From assembly GCA_946617675.1 (NCBI GenBank), contig CAMOKH010000065.1, positions 1 through 39,738 on the forward strand: a DNA stretch of 39,738 nucleotides, written 5' to 3'. The position numbers and the translations under genes are program-made. Of the stretch, positions 39,716 through 39,738 are shown piece by piece; position 1 is the stretch's first letter; the number at the start of each line of letters is the position of its first letter. Origin of the DNA: an uncultured Prevotellaceae bacterium. GTDB taxonomy: Bacteria > Bacteroidota > Bacteroidia > Bacteroidales > Bacteroidaceae. Under the pieces are notes generated by a model. The model saw nothing but the letters and a program-made list of their open reading frames with translations. It made no database searches and was not told the origin of the DNA.

Positions 39716-39738
39716 ATGAAGATAGGTTTCGACAACGA
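39716..39738 (+). CDS. Start of a DUF1846 family protein (partial)
   Basis: The ATG lies 3 bases after the MFS stop and the seven visible codons read MKIGFDN. This is the usual opening of DUF1846 proteins, cytoplasmic proteins of unknown role in anaerobes. The match rests on seven residues only. The gene would be co-transcribed with the transporter. Confidence 0.4.

Noticed and set aside
1..39738. CRISPR array, rRNA operon, prophage or intact insertion sequence
   Set aside because: No spaced direct repeats of CRISPR type, no rRNA sequence and no transposase or integrase was seen on either strand.

Overview
The window looks like a high-GC member of the Bacteroidales, most likely Prevotellaceae. 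Most transcription units start behind a TAnnTTTG box (the Bacteroidetes -7 element), often with a TTG about 20 bases upstream. Complex I genes come in an 11-subunit set with a fused nuoCD and no nuoE, nuoF or nuoG. Many genes belong to Bacteroidetes-typical families (DUF4199, DUF4468, DUF3078, DUF4876, DUF6850, HmuY). Gene starts carry A-rich leaders rather than clear Shine-Dalgarno sites. No rRNA, CRISPR array, intact insertion sequence or prophage was seen.

Layout. 1-539 (-): start of a DUF4199 membrane protein. 669-938 (+): one small unit holding the SRP RNA, tRNA-Thr(TGT) and a strong terminator. 939-1606: gene-free, repeat-rich stretch. 1607-4160 (-): nrdG and nrdD, the anaerobic ribonucleotide reductase pair. 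4579-5337 (+): a secreted DUF4468 protein. 5422-15625 (-): the nuoA-B-CD-H-I-J-K-L-M-N operon. 15749-16466 (-): two small conserved genes, one with a lysine/alanine-rich tail and a winged helix. 16663-18420 (-): aspS. 18783-19925 (+): a GH88/GH105 unsaturated glycuronyl hydrolase. 20020-20403 (+): DUF1573 protein. 20528-21736 (-) and 21846-23723 (+): DUF3078 outer-membrane protein and yidC, fired from a mirror-image divergent promoter.

The most striking part is 23805-35786 (+), which reads as one operon: TonB-dependent receptor, DUF4876 lipoprotein, DUF6850 outer-membrane barrel, two tandem gingipain-like (C25, caspase-fold) cysteine protease candidates, a papain-like (C1) cysteine protease candidate, and a short HmuY-like lipoprotein. 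HmuY proteins are haem-binding lipoproteins, and gingipain-type proteases release haem from host proteins in Porphyromonas. The set therefore suggests a surface system that cuts protein and imports haem or another cofactor. The function is inferred from family membership and gene order. The HmuY-like gene appears to hold only the first half of the family domain, and the end of the papain-like protein resembles the second half. A 7-bp tandem repeat lies at the junction. A lipoprotein S9 dipeptidyl peptidase (35860-38055), an MFS transporter (38087-39712) and the first codons of a probable DUF1846 gene follow.

Short tandem repeats recur between neighbouring genes: 7-bp units at 630, 35343 and 38056, and 9-bp units at 11780. 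Three of these four sit between a stop codon and the next start codon in the same transcript.
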